Origin: Bailinhaonella thermotolerans
Lineage (GTDB): Bacteria > Actinomycetota > Actinomycetes > Streptosporangiales > Streptosporangiaceae
Length of the DNA: 64,000 nucleotides
Reading direction: 5' to 3'
Assembly: GCF_003594875.1 (NCBI RefSeq)
Contig: NZ_QZEY01000004.1
Coordinates: 248,001-312,000 of the forward strand
Shown here: positions 7,075 to 16,190 of the stretch, piece after piece
How positions within the stretch are numbered: position 1 is the first letter of the stretch
How the letters are laid out: each line of letters starts with the position of its first letter
Translations under genes and position numbers: made by a program
The notes under the pieces: model-generated
What the model saw: only the letters and a program-made list of their open reading frames with translations
What the model was told of the DNA's origin: nothing
The model's database searches: none

Positions 7075-8871
7075 TCAGGTGGTCTCGCGCCAGCGGTTGG
7101 TTATGGGGAGGCGGCGGTCGCGGCCGAAGTTCTTGGGGGTGATCTTGGGGCCCGGGGGGTACTGGCGGCGTTTGTACTCGGCCTGGTCGACCAGGCGGAT
7201 CACGCGTTCCACCAGGGCGGGGTCGTGGCCCGCGGCGATGAGGGAGTCGCGGCCCAGGTCCTTCTCCACGTAGTCGTCCAGGAGGCGGTCCAGGACCTCG
7301 TAGGGCGGGAGGGAGTCCACGTCGCGCTGGCCGGGGCGGAGCTCGGCGCTGGGCTCCTTGGTGATCGAGTTCTCGGGGATGGGCGGGGCGGGGAAGGGGT
7401 GCAGGAAGCCCTCCGGCAGGCCCGACGGCTTCCCGGCCTGGGCGTTGCGCCAGCGGGCCAGCTCCCACACCATCGTCTTCGGCACGTCCTTGATCGGCGC
7501 GAAACCGCCCGCGGAGTCGCCGTACAGGGTGGAGTAGCCGGTGGCCAGCTCGCTCTTGTTGCCGGTGGTGAGCACCAGGTGGCCGTGCTCGTTGGACAGG
7601 CCCATGAGGATCATGCCGCGCACGCGCGCCTGGAGGTTCTCCGCCGCCAGCCCGGTCAGCTCGATCTCGCGCTCGAACGCGTCCACGATCCCGCCGATAG
7701 GCACGGTCCGCGAGTGCACGCCCTGCCGCTTGACCAGCTCCTCCGCGTCGGACACCGAGTGCTCGGAGGAGTAGCGCGACGGCATCAGCGCCACGTGCAC
7801 CCGGTCGGGCCCGACCGCGTCGGAGGCGATGGTCGCCGTGAGCGCCGAGTCGATCCCGCCGGACAGCCCCAGGACCACCGACCGGAACCCGTTCTTGCGC
7901 ACGTAGTCGCGCACGCCCAGCACCAGCGCGGCGTACACCTCGCCGAGCGGGTCCAGCCGGGCGGCGATCCCCGGATCGGCCGGAGGGTACGGCTCCGCGG
8001 GCTCCCCGGGCAGCGCGAACCGCTCCACCACGATCGACGTGCCGTCCTGCGCGTCCACGCCGAACTCGCCGTAGGGCGCCTCGGGGTCGGCGGCGGGCAC
8101 GTCCACGTCCACCACGAGCAGCTCCTCGGCGAACTGCGGCGCCCGCGCCAGCAGCTCCCCGGTCCCCGACACGACCAGCGAGTCCCCGTCGAAGACCAGC
8201 TCGTCCTGCCCGCCCACGGCGTTCACGTAGGCCAGCGCGCAGCCCGCCTCCCGCGCCCGCCGCCGGCACAGCGCCAGCCGTACGTCGTCCTTGTCCCGTT
8301 CGTACGGCGAGGCGTTCGGCACCACGAGCAGCCCGGCCCCGGCCTCGGCGACGACGGACACCGGCCCGCCGTTCTGCCACAGGTCCTCGCAGATGGCGAC
8401 CGCGACGTCGGCCCCGCGCAGCCGGAAGATCGGCAGCCGGTCGCCGCGCACGAAGTAGCGGTACTCGTCGAAGACGCCGTAGTTGGGCAGGTGGTGCTTG
8501 GCGGTGCTGGCCACGACCTCGCCGCGGTGGATGATCGCGGCGGCGTTGAGCGGGGCGCCCGCGGGCTGCCCGAGGCGCGGCTCCAGGTCCGCGCGGTTGA
8601 GGTAGCCCAGCACGATCGGGACCTCGCCCAGCCCCTCGTCGGCGAGGCGGCGGGCGAGCTGCGCGGTCATCTCGATCGAGGCGTCCACGAACGACGTGCG
8701 GAGCGCGAGGTCCTCCACCGGGTACCCGGTGAGGAACAGCTCCGGGAAGACGACCAGGTGGGCGCCGCGCTCGGCGGCGGCGCGGGTCGCCTCCAGGACA
8801 CGGGAGGAGTTGCCCGCCAGATCCCCCACGGTGGAGTCGATCTGGGCAAGGGCGATGCGCAGTCGGACCAC
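7075..8871 (-). CDS. nadE: Glutamine-dependent NAD+ synthetase
   Basis: 598 aa, full length for the two-domain enzyme that makes NAD+ from deamido-NAD+ using glutamine as nitrogen donor. The N-terminal nitrilase-type amidase has the Glu (FPELFLTGYP, E44), Lys (TAKHHLPNYG) and nucleophile Cys (VAICEDLWQ) of the catalytic triad. The C-terminal synthetase has the P-loop SGGIDSALTA, plus NKSELATGYSTLYGD and KDVPKTMVWELA. The GTG at 8871 gives the canonical start VRLRIALAQ. It is a housekeeping gene that lies near glnA2 and glnE in Streptomyces too; here the XRE operon separates it from glnA2. Confidence 0.95.
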   Translation of the reverse strand: MVRLRIALAQIDSTVGDLAGNSSRVLEATRAAAERGAHLVVFPELFLTGYPVEDLALRTSFVDASIEMTAQLARRLADEGLGEVPIVLGYLNRADLEPRLGQPAGAPLNAAAIIHRGEVVASTAKHHLPNYGVFDEYRYFVRGDRLPIFRLRGADVAVAICEDLWQNGGPVSVVAEAGAGLLVVPNASPYERDKDDVRLALCRRRAREAGCALAYVNAVGGQDELVFDGDSLVVSGTGELLARAPQFAEELLVVDVDVPAADPEAPYGEFGVDAQDGTSIVVERFALPGEPAEPYPPADPGIAARLDPLGEVYAALVLGVRDYVRKNGFRSVVLGLSGGIDSALTATIASDAVGPDRVHVALMPSRYSSEHSVSDAEELVKRQGVHSRTVPIGGIVDAFEREIELTGLAAENLQARVRGMILMGLSNEHGHLVLTTGNKSELATGYSTLYGDSAGGFAPIKDVPKTMVWELARWRNAQAGKPSGLPEGFLHPFPAPPIPENSITKEPSAELRPGQRDVDSLPPYEVLDRLLDDYVEKDLGRDSLIAAGHDPALVERVIRLVDQAEYKRRQYPPGPKITPKNFGRDRRLPITNRWRETT

Positions 8872-8947
8872 ACGACCACCCTACTCGGCTCCCCACCCAA
8901 GATCCGGGGCGGTTCGCACGGGCGGTCCCTGTCCTCGTCTTCCCAGT

Positions 8948-10429
8948 TCAGGACGGGTGGGACGACATCAGTCCCGACTCGTAGGCGAGGACCACGGCCT
9001 GGGTGCGGTCGCGCAGCCGGAGGGCGCCGAGGATGCCCTCCACCCGGGCGGCGACCTCGTCCTCGGTCACGTGCAGGATCCCGGCGATCTCGGCGTTGGA
9101 CAGCCCGCGCGCGAGCAGCCGCAGCAGGTCCAGCTCCCGCTCGGCCAGGCCCGCCAGCCGGCCCGGCACGCCCGAGGCGGGCCGTTCGGCGAAGGACGCG
9201 ATGAGGCGGGTCGTGACGGCGGGGTCGATCAGCGCGTTCCCGGCCGCCGCCACCCTGATCGCCTCCAGCAGTTGCTCGGGGGCCGAGGTCTTGAGCAGGA
9301 AGCCGCTCACCCCGGCGCGCAGCGCGGCGTACAGGTTCTCGTCGCTGCCGAACGTGGTCAGCATGATCACCCGGGGCGGCGCGGCCTCCGCGAGCAGCCG
9401 CCGGGCCGCCGCCAGCCCGTCCAGCCGCGGCATGCCGATGTCCATGAGCACGACGTCCGGACGGGCGCGCATGGCGACGGCGATGGCCTGCTCGCCGTCC
9501 TCGGCCTCCCCGACCACCTCAAGGCCCGGCTCCGACTCGATCACCAGCCGCAGCCCCTTGCGCACGAGCGCCTGGTCGTCGGCGATGACCAGCCGCGTCA
9601 CCGGGCCGAGATCCACCGGCCTGGACCGTTCCTCCCCGGACTCCCTGGACTCCCGGAAGTCCCGGGGATCCCGCGGGCTCAGGTGCTCGGCCTGGCCGAG
9701 GATGTCGGCCTCCAGCCGCTGGAGCGTCGGGTTCAGGTCCAGGCCCAGTTCGTCCCGGAGCACGGCTCGCGCCCGCCGCAGCGCCGCGAGCGCGTCGGCC
9801 TGCCGCCCGCTGCGGTACAGCGCGAGGGCGAGCAGCCGCCACGCCTCCTCCCTGTGGGGGTGGCCGGCGGCGTGCGCCTCCAGGTCCGGCACGGTCTGCG
9901 CGGCCCGCCCCAGGCGCAGCGCCGCGTCCGCCCGGCGCTCGAAGGCGGCCAGCCGGAGCTGGTCCAGCCGCTCGGCCTCGCTCGCCGCCCACGGGAGGTC
10001 GGCGAACTCCGCGAGCGCCTGCCCGCGCCACAGGTCCAGCGCCCGGCCGAGCAGTTCCCACTCCTCGCCGGGGTCGCCCGTGGCGGAGTTCTTCACGATC
10101 GTCTCGAACAGCCAGGAGTCCACCTGGTCGGTCGCCGCCCGCAGGGCGTATCCCGGGGGCGCGGTCACCAGCACCCGCGCGGGGGCCCGCGGCGCCCGGC
10201 CCGGCTCGATCGCGCCGCGCAGCCGGGAGATGTACCCCTGGACGGTCGCGAGCGCCTGCGCCGGCGGCTCCCCGGGCCACAGGTCCTCGATGAGCCGGTC
10301 CGCGGTGACGGCCCGCCCCTGCGCCGTGAGCAGCCGCGCGATGACGCTGCGCTGCCGCCGCCCGCCGAGGTCGAGCACGCGGTCGCCGTCAAGCGCCTCG
10401 AACGGCCCCAGGACCCGAAATTTCAACAT
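8948..10429 (-). CDS. SARP/BTAD activator fused to a NarL-type response regulator
   Basis: 493 aa from the ATG at 10429 (MLKFRVLGPFEA, a canonical SARP start). Domains in order: OmpR-like winged-helix DNA-binding domain (about 1-95, GGRRQRSVIARLL, VQGYISRLR), BTAD helical domain (about 97-240, WRGQALAEF, ALRRARAVLRDELGLD), an acidic linker (SPRDPRDFRESRESGEE), a CheY-like receiver (LVIADDQALVRKGL, phospho-acceptor Asp330 in VLMDIGMPRLDG, Lys in GFLLKTS), and a LuxR-type HTH (GLSNAEIAGILHVTEDEV, LRDRTQAVVLAYESGL). Either half would be a complete transcription factor. The LuxR recognition helix (TEDEVAARV) departs from the usual [SE]xxTVKTHV, so it may bind poorly and act as a dimerisation module. 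No sensor kinase or biosynthetic genes lie beside it. Confidence 0.9.
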   Translation of the reverse strand: MLKFRVLGPFEALDGDRVLDLGGRRQRSVIARLLTAQGRAVTADRLIEDLWPGEPPAQALATVQGYISRLRGAIEPGRAPRAPARVLVTAPPGYALRAATDQVDSWLFETIVKNSATGDPGEEWELLGRALDLWRGQALAEFADLPWAASEAERLDQLRLAAFERRADAALRLGRAAQTVPDLEAHAAGHPHREEAWRLLALALYRSGRQADALAALRRARAVLRDELGLDLNPTLQRLEADILGQAEHLSPRDPRDFRESRESGEERSRPVDLGPVTRLVIADDQALVRKGLRLVIESEPGLEVVGEAEDGEQAIAVAMRARPDVVLMDIGMPRLDGLAAARRLLAEAAPPRVIMLTTFGSDENLYAALRAGVSGFLLKTSAPEQLLEAIRVAAAGNALIDPAVTTRLIASFAERPASGVPGRLAGLAERELDLLRLLARGLSNAEIAGILHVTEDEVAARVEGILGALRLRDRTQAVVLAYESGLMSSHPS

Positions 10430-10572
10430 CGCGCAGAGTGTATGGCGCGGGACCCCCGCACCGTGAGAGCCGGTTCCCGATGGGCCTGACGACCTTCCGG
10501 AACCGGCTCTCCCCGCGGCCACTCCCCGGCCGCCTCCCGCCGCCCTCCCGCGCGGCCGGGCCGTCCACGACA

Positions 10573-10639
10573 GCCGTACGGCTCAGCCGGTGCCGTACGG
10601 CTCGGGCGTCGCCGTACGGCTCGGGCGTTGCCGTACGGC
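10573..10639. repeat. Four tandem 19-bp units each carrying GCCGTACGGC
   Basis: GCCGTACGGC starts at 10573, 10592, 10611 and 10630, an exact 19-bp period with a CTCGGGCGT-type spacer. The last copy abuts the stop codon of the MFS gene. Stacked palindromes at a gene 3' end could act as terminator or protein-binding elements. Confidence 0.8.
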
Positions 10640-11857
10640 TCAGGCGGCCGCCTCGGCGGTCACGAGGGCGCGGCGGCGGACGGCGGGGGCGATGAGGAGC
10701 TGGCCCGCGCCGCCGAGCGCCGCCAGGACGCCGCAGGTGACCCAGAGGGTGGGGACGTTCGCGTGCTGCAGGATCTGGGTTCCGAGCAGCGGCGCCAGGA
10801 GCCCGCCGAGCGACCAGGTGAGGCCGAACAGGCCCATGTACCGTCCGCGCAGGTGGGCGGGGGCGAGACCGGCGACGATCGCCGCCGCGATGCCCGCGGT
10901 CAGGACCTCGCCGAGGGTCCAGACGGCGACCGCCACGCCGTACCCGACGACGGTGGTCATCAGGGCCTTGACCGCGAAGCCGACGCCGACCAGGGCCATG
11001 CCGAGCGCGAGCACCCGGCTCTGGTCGAACCGGCCGAGCCACTTGGCCACGAGCGGCTGGAGGACGACGATCACGATGCCGTTGACCGCCATGACCAGGC
11101 CGTACCCTTCCACGGGCAGGCCCTGCCGGGTCATCGCGATCGACATGGTGGTGAAGGACTGGAGGTAGACGAAGGTGTAGGCCAGCAGGATCAGGCAGAA
11201 CCCGAGCATGACCCGGTCGCGGAGCACGTCCAGGTAGCTCCCGCTCGCCTTCTCGGCCTCGCCGCGCGTCTCCGGCACCGCGAACCACACCATCAGGCCG
11301 AAGGCGGAGCAGGCGATGGCGTCCACCCAGAACATCCAGGCGAAGTCCTTCTGCGCGGCGAGCCACCCGCCGATCAGCATGGCGGCGGTGAAGCCCATGT
11401 TGACCGCCCAGAACAGGAAGGCGTACGCCTTGGGCCGGTCCTGCGGCGAGACCAGGTCGGCGACCAGCGCGGAGGAGGCGGGCCGGTAGGCGTCCAGGAC
11501 CAGGCCGAGCACCAGCATGAGGACGCCGATGCCGACGATGGAGTCCATCATCGACAGCGCGACCAGGCACGCGCCGGTGGCGAGCATGCCGCCCGTCAGG
11601 ACCGCCTTGCGGCCGATGCGGTCGGCGAGGAAGCCCGCGATCGGCTGGGAGAGCAGCGAGCCGGCCCCGAACAGCGTCATGACGAACCCGGCGGTCACCA
11701 GGGAGAAGCCGCGCATGCTGACCAGGTAGACGCCGATGAACGGCTCGACCATCGTGCCGACGCGGTTGATCAGGGTGCCGCCCCAGAGGACCCAGAAGGG
11801 GCGAGGGAGCTTTGAACGTACTTGCGAGGCTTCGGGGGAAATGGTGGCTGCTGTCAC
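10640..11857 (-). CDS. MFS transporter, drug-efflux type
   Basis: 405 aa with 12 predicted membrane helices. The loop 2-3 signature is present (GFLADRIGRKAVLT), as in proton-coupled drug/metabolite antiporters. The GTG at 11857 gives MTAATISPEA, a short cytoplasmic N-terminus. It is transcribed away from an ArsR-like regulator, with a perfect inverted repeat in the 90-bp gap, so it is probably the target of that regulator. The substrate is unknown. Its 3' end carries four tandem palindromes. Confidence 0.88.
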   Translation of the reverse strand: MTAATISPEASQVRSKLPRPFWVLWGGTLINRVGTMVEPFIGVYLVSMRGFSLVTAGFVMTLFGAGSLLSQPIAGFLADRIGRKAVLTGGMLATGACLVALSMMDSIVGIGVLMLVLGLVLDAYRPASSALVADLVSPQDRPKAYAFLFWAVNMGFTAAMLIGGWLAAQKDFAWMFWVDAIACSAFGLMVWFAVPETRGEAEKASGSYLDVLRDRVMLGFCLILLAYTFVYLQSFTTMSIAMTRQGLPVEGYGLVMAVNGIVIVVLQPLVAKWLGRFDQSRVLALGMALVGVGFAVKALMTTVVGYGVAVAVWTLGEVLTAGIAAAIVAGLAPAHLRGRYMGLFGLTWSLGGLLAPLLGTQILQHANVPTLWVTCGVLAALGGAGQLLIAPAVRRRALVTAEAAA

Positions 11858-11896
11858 GTTCCCAAGTGTTCCGACCGCCGGGAGAATCTGCGATTC

Positions 11897-11914
11897 TTTT
11901 AGCGGAGACTAAAA
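11897..11914. promoter_or_regulatory. Inverted repeat TTTTAG-N6-CTAAAA, likely operator
   Basis: A perfect 6-bp inverted repeat with a 6-bp centre (TTTTAG CGGAGA CTAAAA) in the divergent gap, 34 bp before the regulator GTG and 40 bp before the transporter GTG. It stands out as AT-rich in GC-rich surroundings and suits a dimeric winged-helix repressor. Confidence 0.6.
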
Positions 11915-11947
11915 CAAAGGTGCCGGCGGGCTGAGGGGGCGTTCACT

Positions 11948-12913
11948 GTGGCGGTGTTCAAGTTCGGCCCGGAGGACGTGGCGCGCGTGCGCTTCGCCTT
12001 CTCCCCGCTGTGGGAACTGGTCATCAGCCTCCGCACGCTGCGCGCCCCCGGCGCCCACGCCCTGCACCTGCCGTGGGTGCGCGCCGTGCGTCCCCGGCTG
12101 ACCGCGCTCGACCTGTCGGAGCTGCTCGCGCTGGTGCCCCAGCACGGCTACATCCCCGACTTCCTCACGCCGCCGCCGACCACGCCGCTGCCCGACTTCG
12201 CCTCCGAGCTGGCCGCCGTACGGCTGACGCCGCCCGCGCTCGCCGCCCAGGAGGTGCGCGAGGTCGGGGAGGACGGGGCCGATCCCGAGGTGGTCGCGCG
12301 GTTCCTCGCGGACCCGGCGGCGGGTGTGCGGCGGCTCGCGGACACGCTGGAGCGGTTCTGGGAGCTGGCGCTGGCGGAGTACTGGCCGCGCATCCAGGGG
12401 CTGCTGGAGACCGACGTGCTCCGCCGCACGCGCAAGCTGGCGATGGGCGGGGCCGCGGAGCTGTTCGCCGACCTCCACCCGCAGGTGCGCTGGCACGGCG
12501 ACCGGCTGGAGATGGTGGCCAAGCACTGCGACGTCGACGACATGGGCGGCAGCGGCCTGCTGCTGGTGCCCAGCGTGTTCGCGTGGCCGACGATCTACAC
12601 GCTGGTCCCGCCGTACCACCCGATGCTCGCCTACCCGCCCGACGGGGTGGGGACGCTGTGGGAGGCCTCGCCGCCGCCCGCGCCGGACGCGCTCGCGCAG
12701 CTCATCGGCCGCACCCGCGCCGAACTGCTGCTCAGCCTGGGCGAGCCGGCCTCCACCAGCGCGCTCGCGCGGCGGATCGGGGTGACCGTGGGCGCGGTCA
12801 GCCAGCACCTCGGCGTGCTGCACGCGACGGGCATGGTGGACCGCCACCGGGTGGGCCGCCAGGTCCTCTACCGCCGCACCCGCTCCGGCGACACCCTCGT
12901 CGCCGCCCCCTGA
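11948..12913 (+). CDS. ArsR-like transcriptional regulator with N-terminal DUF5937-type domain
   Basis: 321 aa. The C-terminal winged helix (about residues 255-315, ASTSALARRIGVTVGAVSQHLGVL) is ArsR/HTH_20-like; the long N-terminal part (FKFGPEDVARVRFAFSPLWEL) matches the DUF5937 type often fused to such HTHs. A GTG at 11948 is chosen; a second GTG two codons later is possible. Divergence from the MFS gene with a shared palindrome suggests it represses the transporter and itself. No metal-binding Cys pair is seen, so the ligand is unlikely to be a soft metal. Confidence 0.82.
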   Translation: MAVFKFGPEDVARVRFAFSPLWELVISLRTLRAPGAHALHLPWVRAVRPRLTALDLSELLALVPQHGYIPDFLTPPPTTPLPDFASELAAVRLTPPALAAQEVREVGEDGADPEVVARFLADPAAGVRRLADTLERFWELALAEYWPRIQGLLETDVLRRTRKLAMGGAAELFADLHPQVRWHGDRLEMVAKHCDVDDMGGSGLLLVPSVFAWPTIYTLVPPYHPMLAYPPDGVGTLWEASPPPAPDALAQLIGRTRAELLLSLGEPASTSALARRIGVTVGAVSQHLGVLHATGMVDRHRVGRQVLYRRTRSGDTLVAAP

Positions 12914-13002
12914 CGCCCCCCGCCCCGCCCCCGCCTGTCACGAGCATCACCTTCCGCAGGTGGGCGGGCGCTTCCGGAGGTGGTGTGCGGGTGGTCCGCT
13001 GA

Positions 13003-13064
13003 GGGGGGGGGGAGGGCTTCGGCGGGGTGGGCGGGCGGTTCGGGGGGTGGGGTGGGGGGCTGGG
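13003..13064 (+). other. G-run tract just upstream of glnE (possible G-quadruplex)
   Basis: The coding strand carries a run of ten G, then many runs of three to six G separated by one to seven bases, ending about 17 bases before the glnE start. It satisfies the G3-N1-7 quadruplex pattern several times over. If transcribed it would lie in the 5' leader. Confidence 0.55.
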
Positions 13065-13080
13065 TTATGTTGAGGGCGTG

Positions 13081-16056
13081 ATGGCGGAGCCGCGGATTCA
13101 GACGGCGTCCGGGCGGCTGGCGCGGCTCGGGTTCGGGGACGCGGCCAGGGCCGCGGGGGTCGTGGAGTCGCTGGGGCTGGACGAGGGGCTCGTGGGGGCG
13201 CTGGCCGCGACCGCCGATCCCGATCTGGCGCTGGGGTCGCTGGCGCGGCTGGCGGAGCGCGACCCCCGGGTCGTCGCGGCGGTGGCCGCCGACACCGGGC
13301 TGCGGGACCGGCTGTTCGCGGTGCTGGGGGTCAGCGCCGCGCTGGGGGATCACCTGGTGCGGCACCCCGAGCAGTGGCGGGCGCTCCAGGGCGACGACGC
13401 CGTACGCCGCCCGTCCGCGGCGGAGGCGCGCGCGGAGCTGCTCGAAGCGGTGGGGGCCGACCCGGCGGAGGCCGAGCCGCGGGCGAGCGGGGACGGGGCG
13501 CTGGAGGCGCTGCGGGTCGCCTACCGGGGGCGGCTGGCGCACCTGGCGGGACGGGACCTGACCGGGGCGGCGACGCAGGCCGAGGTGGGCGCCGAGCTGG
13601 CGGACCTGGCCGCCGCCGCGCTGGAGGCGGGGCTGGCGATCGCGCGGGCCGGCGAGGGCGGCTCGGGCCTGGCCCGGCTGGCCGTGATCGGGATGGGCAA
13701 GTGCGGCGCGCGCGAGCTGAACTACATCAGCGACGTGGACGTGATCTTCGTGGCGGAGCCGAAGCCCGGCGCGGACGAGGCCAAGGCGCTCCAGGAGGCG
13801 ACCCGGCTGGCGCAGGGCCTGATGCGGGCCTGCTCGGCCACCACGCCAGAGGGGTCGCTGTGGGAGGTGGACGCCGCGCTGCGGCCCGAGGGGCGGTCCG
13901 GGCCGCTCGTGCGCACGCTCCAGAGCCACCTGGCCTACTACCGGCGCTGGGCCAAGACGTGGGAGTTCCAGGCCCTGCTCAAGGCCCGCCCGGTCGCCGG
14001 GGACCCGGAGCTGGGCGAGCGCTACGCCGCGGCCGTGGACGAACTGGTCTGGACGGCCGCCGAGCGCGAGAACTTCGTCGAGGACGTGCGCGCCATGCGC
14101 CGCAGGGTCGAGGCGCACGTGCCCCGCGACGAGGCCGAACGCCAGATCAAGCTGGGCCCGGGCGGCATCCGCGACATCGAGTTCGCCGTGCAGCTCCTCC
14201 AGCTCGTGCACGGCCGCACCGACCCCATGCTGCGCCGCCGCGCCACCCTGCCCGCGCTCGCCGCGCTCTCCCGGGGCGGCTACGTCGGCCGCGACGACGC
14301 CAGGGCGCTGGCCGAGGCGTACGACTTCCTGCGCCAGGTCGAGCACCTGCTCCAGTTGCAGCGGCTCCGCCGTACTCACATCGTGCCCCCGGGGGAGGCG
14401 GAGCTGCGGCGGCTCGGGCGGGCGCTGGGCTACCGCGCGGACCCGGTGGGGGAGTTCACCGCGCGGTGGCGGCGGCACGCGCTGGAGGCGCGGCGGCTGC
14501 ACGAGAAGCTGTTCTACCGGCCGCTGCTCCAGGCCGTGGCCCGGCTGCCCGGCGACGAGGCCCGGCTCTCCCCGCAGGCGGCCAAGGCCCGGCTGGAGGC
14601 CCTGGGATACCTCGACCCCGAGGGCGCGCTGCGCCACATCGCCGCGCTGACCTCGGGCGTCTCCCGCCGCGCCGCGATCCAGCGCACGCTGCTGCCGGTG
14701 CTGCTCGGCTGGTTCGCCGACGGGCCCGACCCCGACGCCGGCCTGCTGGGGTTCCGGCAGGTCAGCGACGCGCTCGGCACCACCCCCTGGTACCTCCGGC
14801 TGCTGCGCGACGAGGCCGCCGCCGCCGAGCGCATGTCCCGCGTGCTCGCCTCCTCCCGCTACGCCGCCGAGCTGCTGCTGCGCGCCCCCGAGGCCGTGGC
14901 CATGCTCGCCGACGACGCCGAGCTGGCCGTACGGCCGCGCGAATCCCTCGCGGCCGAGGCCCGCGCCGCCGTGCAGCGGCACACCGCCTCGCCCAACCAG
15001 GACGCCGAGAACGCGGTCGCCGCCGTGCGCGCCCTGCGCCGCCGGGAGCTGTTCCGCACGGCGGTCGCCGACGTGCTCGGCCTGCTCGACGTCGAGGAGA
15101 CGGGCGACGCGATCACGTCGGTGACGTCGGTGGCGATCCAGGCGGCGGTGGACACCGCGATCGCCAAGGTGGAGGTGGAGCGCCGCGGGCCGCTGCCGAC
15201 CCGGTTCGCGGTGATCGCGATGGGCCGGCTGGGCGGCGGCGAGGCGGGATACGGCAGCGACGCCGACGTGATGTTCGTGCACGAGCCGCTGGCCGGCGCG
15301 GACGAGCGCGACGCGGCGGGGGCGGCGCACGCGGTGGCCGAGGAGACGCGGCGGCTGCTGGCCAGGCCCGCGCCCGACCCGCCGCTGACCCTGGACGCCG
15401 GGCTGCGGCCCGAGGGCCGCCAGGGGCCGCTGGTGCGCTCACTGGCCTCCTACGCCGCCTACTACGCCCGCTGGTCCTCGCCCTGGGAGAGCCAGGCCCT
15501 GCTGCGCGCCTGCTTCACGGCGGGCGACGCGGCGCTCGGGCGGAGGTTCATCGAGCTCATCGACCCGATCCGGTACCCTCCCGGCGGCATCGACGACGCG
15601 GCCGTGCGCGAGATCCGCCGCCTCAAGGCCCGGATGGAGGCCGAGCGCCTGCCGCGCGGCGCCGACCCCGCCCTCCACACGAAGCTGGGGCGCGGCGGCC
15701 TGTCCGACGTGGAGTGGGTCGCCCAGTTGCTCCAGCTCCGCCACGCCGGGGCCGAGCCCGCCCTGCGCACGACCCGCACCCTCCCCGTCCTGCGCGCCTC
15801 CGTGGCGCTGGGCCTGCTCGCGGAGGAGGACGCGAAGGTCCTGGCCGAGGCGTGGCGCGTGGCCTCGCGCATCCGCAACGCGGTCATGCTCGTCCGCAAC
15901 CGCCCCTCCGACCTGGTCCCCACGGACGCGCGCGACCTGTCCCGCGTCGCCCGCCTCCTCGGGCACCCCCCGGGCTCCGCGGGCGACCTCCTCGACGACT
16001 ACCGCCGGGCCACCCGCCGCGCCCGCGCCGTCGTCGAGCGCGTCTTCTACGGCTGA
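13081..16056 (+). CDS. glnE: Bifunctional glutamine synthetase adenylyltransferase/deadenylylase
   Basis: About 991 aa, full length for GlnE. Two homologous nucleotidyltransferase halves are visible: the N-terminal one (GMGKCGARELNYISDVDVIF) corresponds to the deadenylylase and the C-terminal one (AMGRLGGGEAGYGSDADVMF) to the adenylylase, each followed by a GlnD/PII-uptidyltransferase-like helical block (LGPGGIRDIEF; LGRGGLSDVEW). It adjusts GlnA activity by attaching AMP to a conserved Tyr; that Tyr is present in the GlnA at 32.3 kb. The ATG at 13081 follows GAGGG; the GTG one codon earlier is an alternative. The G-rich leader is unusual. Confidence 0.95.
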   Translation: MAEPRIQTASGRLARLGFGDAARAAGVVESLGLDEGLVGALAATADPDLALGSLARLAERDPRVVAAVAADTGLRDRLFAVLGVSAALGDHLVRHPEQWRALQGDDAVRRPSAAEARAELLEAVGADPAEAEPRASGDGALEALRVAYRGRLAHLAGRDLTGAATQAEVGAELADLAAAALEAGLAIARAGEGGSGLARLAVIGMGKCGARELNYISDVDVIFVAEPKPGADEAKALQEATRLAQGLMRACSATTPEGSLWEVDAALRPEGRSGPLVRTLQSHLAYYRRWAKTWEFQALLKARPVAGDPELGERYAAAVDELVWTAAERENFVEDVRAMRRRVEAHVPRDEAERQIKLGPGGIRDIEFAVQLLQLVHGRTDPMLRRRATLPALAALSRGGYVGRDDARALAEAYDFLRQVEHLLQLQRLRRTHIVPPGEAELRRLGRALGYRADPVGEFTARWRRHALEARRLHEKLFYRPLLQAVARLPGDEARLSPQAAKARLEALGYLDPEGALRHIAALTSGVSRRAAIQRTLLPVLLGWFADGPDPDAGLLGFRQVSDALGTTPWYLRLLRDEAAAAERMSRVLASSRYAAELLLRAPEAVAMLADDAELAVRPRESLAAEARAAVQRHTASPNQDAENAVAAVRALRRRELFRTAVADVLGLLDVEETGDAITSVTSVAIQAAVDTAIAKVEVERRGPLPTRFAVIAMGRLGGGEAGYGSDADVMFVHEPLAGADERDAAGAAHAVAEETRRLLARPAPDPPLTLDAGLRPEGRQGPLVRSLASYAAYYARWSSPWESQALLRACFTAGDAALGRRFIELIDPIRYPPGGIDDAAVREIRRLKARMEAERLPRGADPALHTKLGRGGLSDVEWVAQLLQLRHAGAEPALRTTRTLPVLRASVALGLLAEEDAKVLAEAWRVASRIRNAVMLVRNRPSDLVPTDARDLSRVARLLGHPPGSAGDLLDDYRRATRRARAVVERVFYG

Positions 16057-16075
16057 CGCCCGTGGCCGCCCGCCC

Positions 16076-16144
16076 GCCGTACGGCCTGAGCCGCGCCCGC
16101 GCCGGCCGTACGGCACGAGCCGGGCGCGCGGCCGGCCGTACGGC
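16076..16144. repeat. Three GCCGTACGGC palindromes between glnE and marR
   Basis: Copies start at 16076, 16105 and 16135 (29-30 bp period) in the convergent gap between glnE and the MarR gene. Perfect 10-bp palindromes, some flanked by GGCC that lengthens the pairing. Confidence 0.7.
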
Positions 16145-16190
16145 GCGAGCGGCCGCGCGGTCGCCGGGAGCCCCGCGGGCGGCGCGGGGG

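Noticed and set aside
8948-10429. SARP gene as a sign of an antibiotic biosynthetic cluster
   Set aside because: No polyketide, NRPS, terpene or tailoring genes lie near it; SARP-like proteins also regulate other processes.
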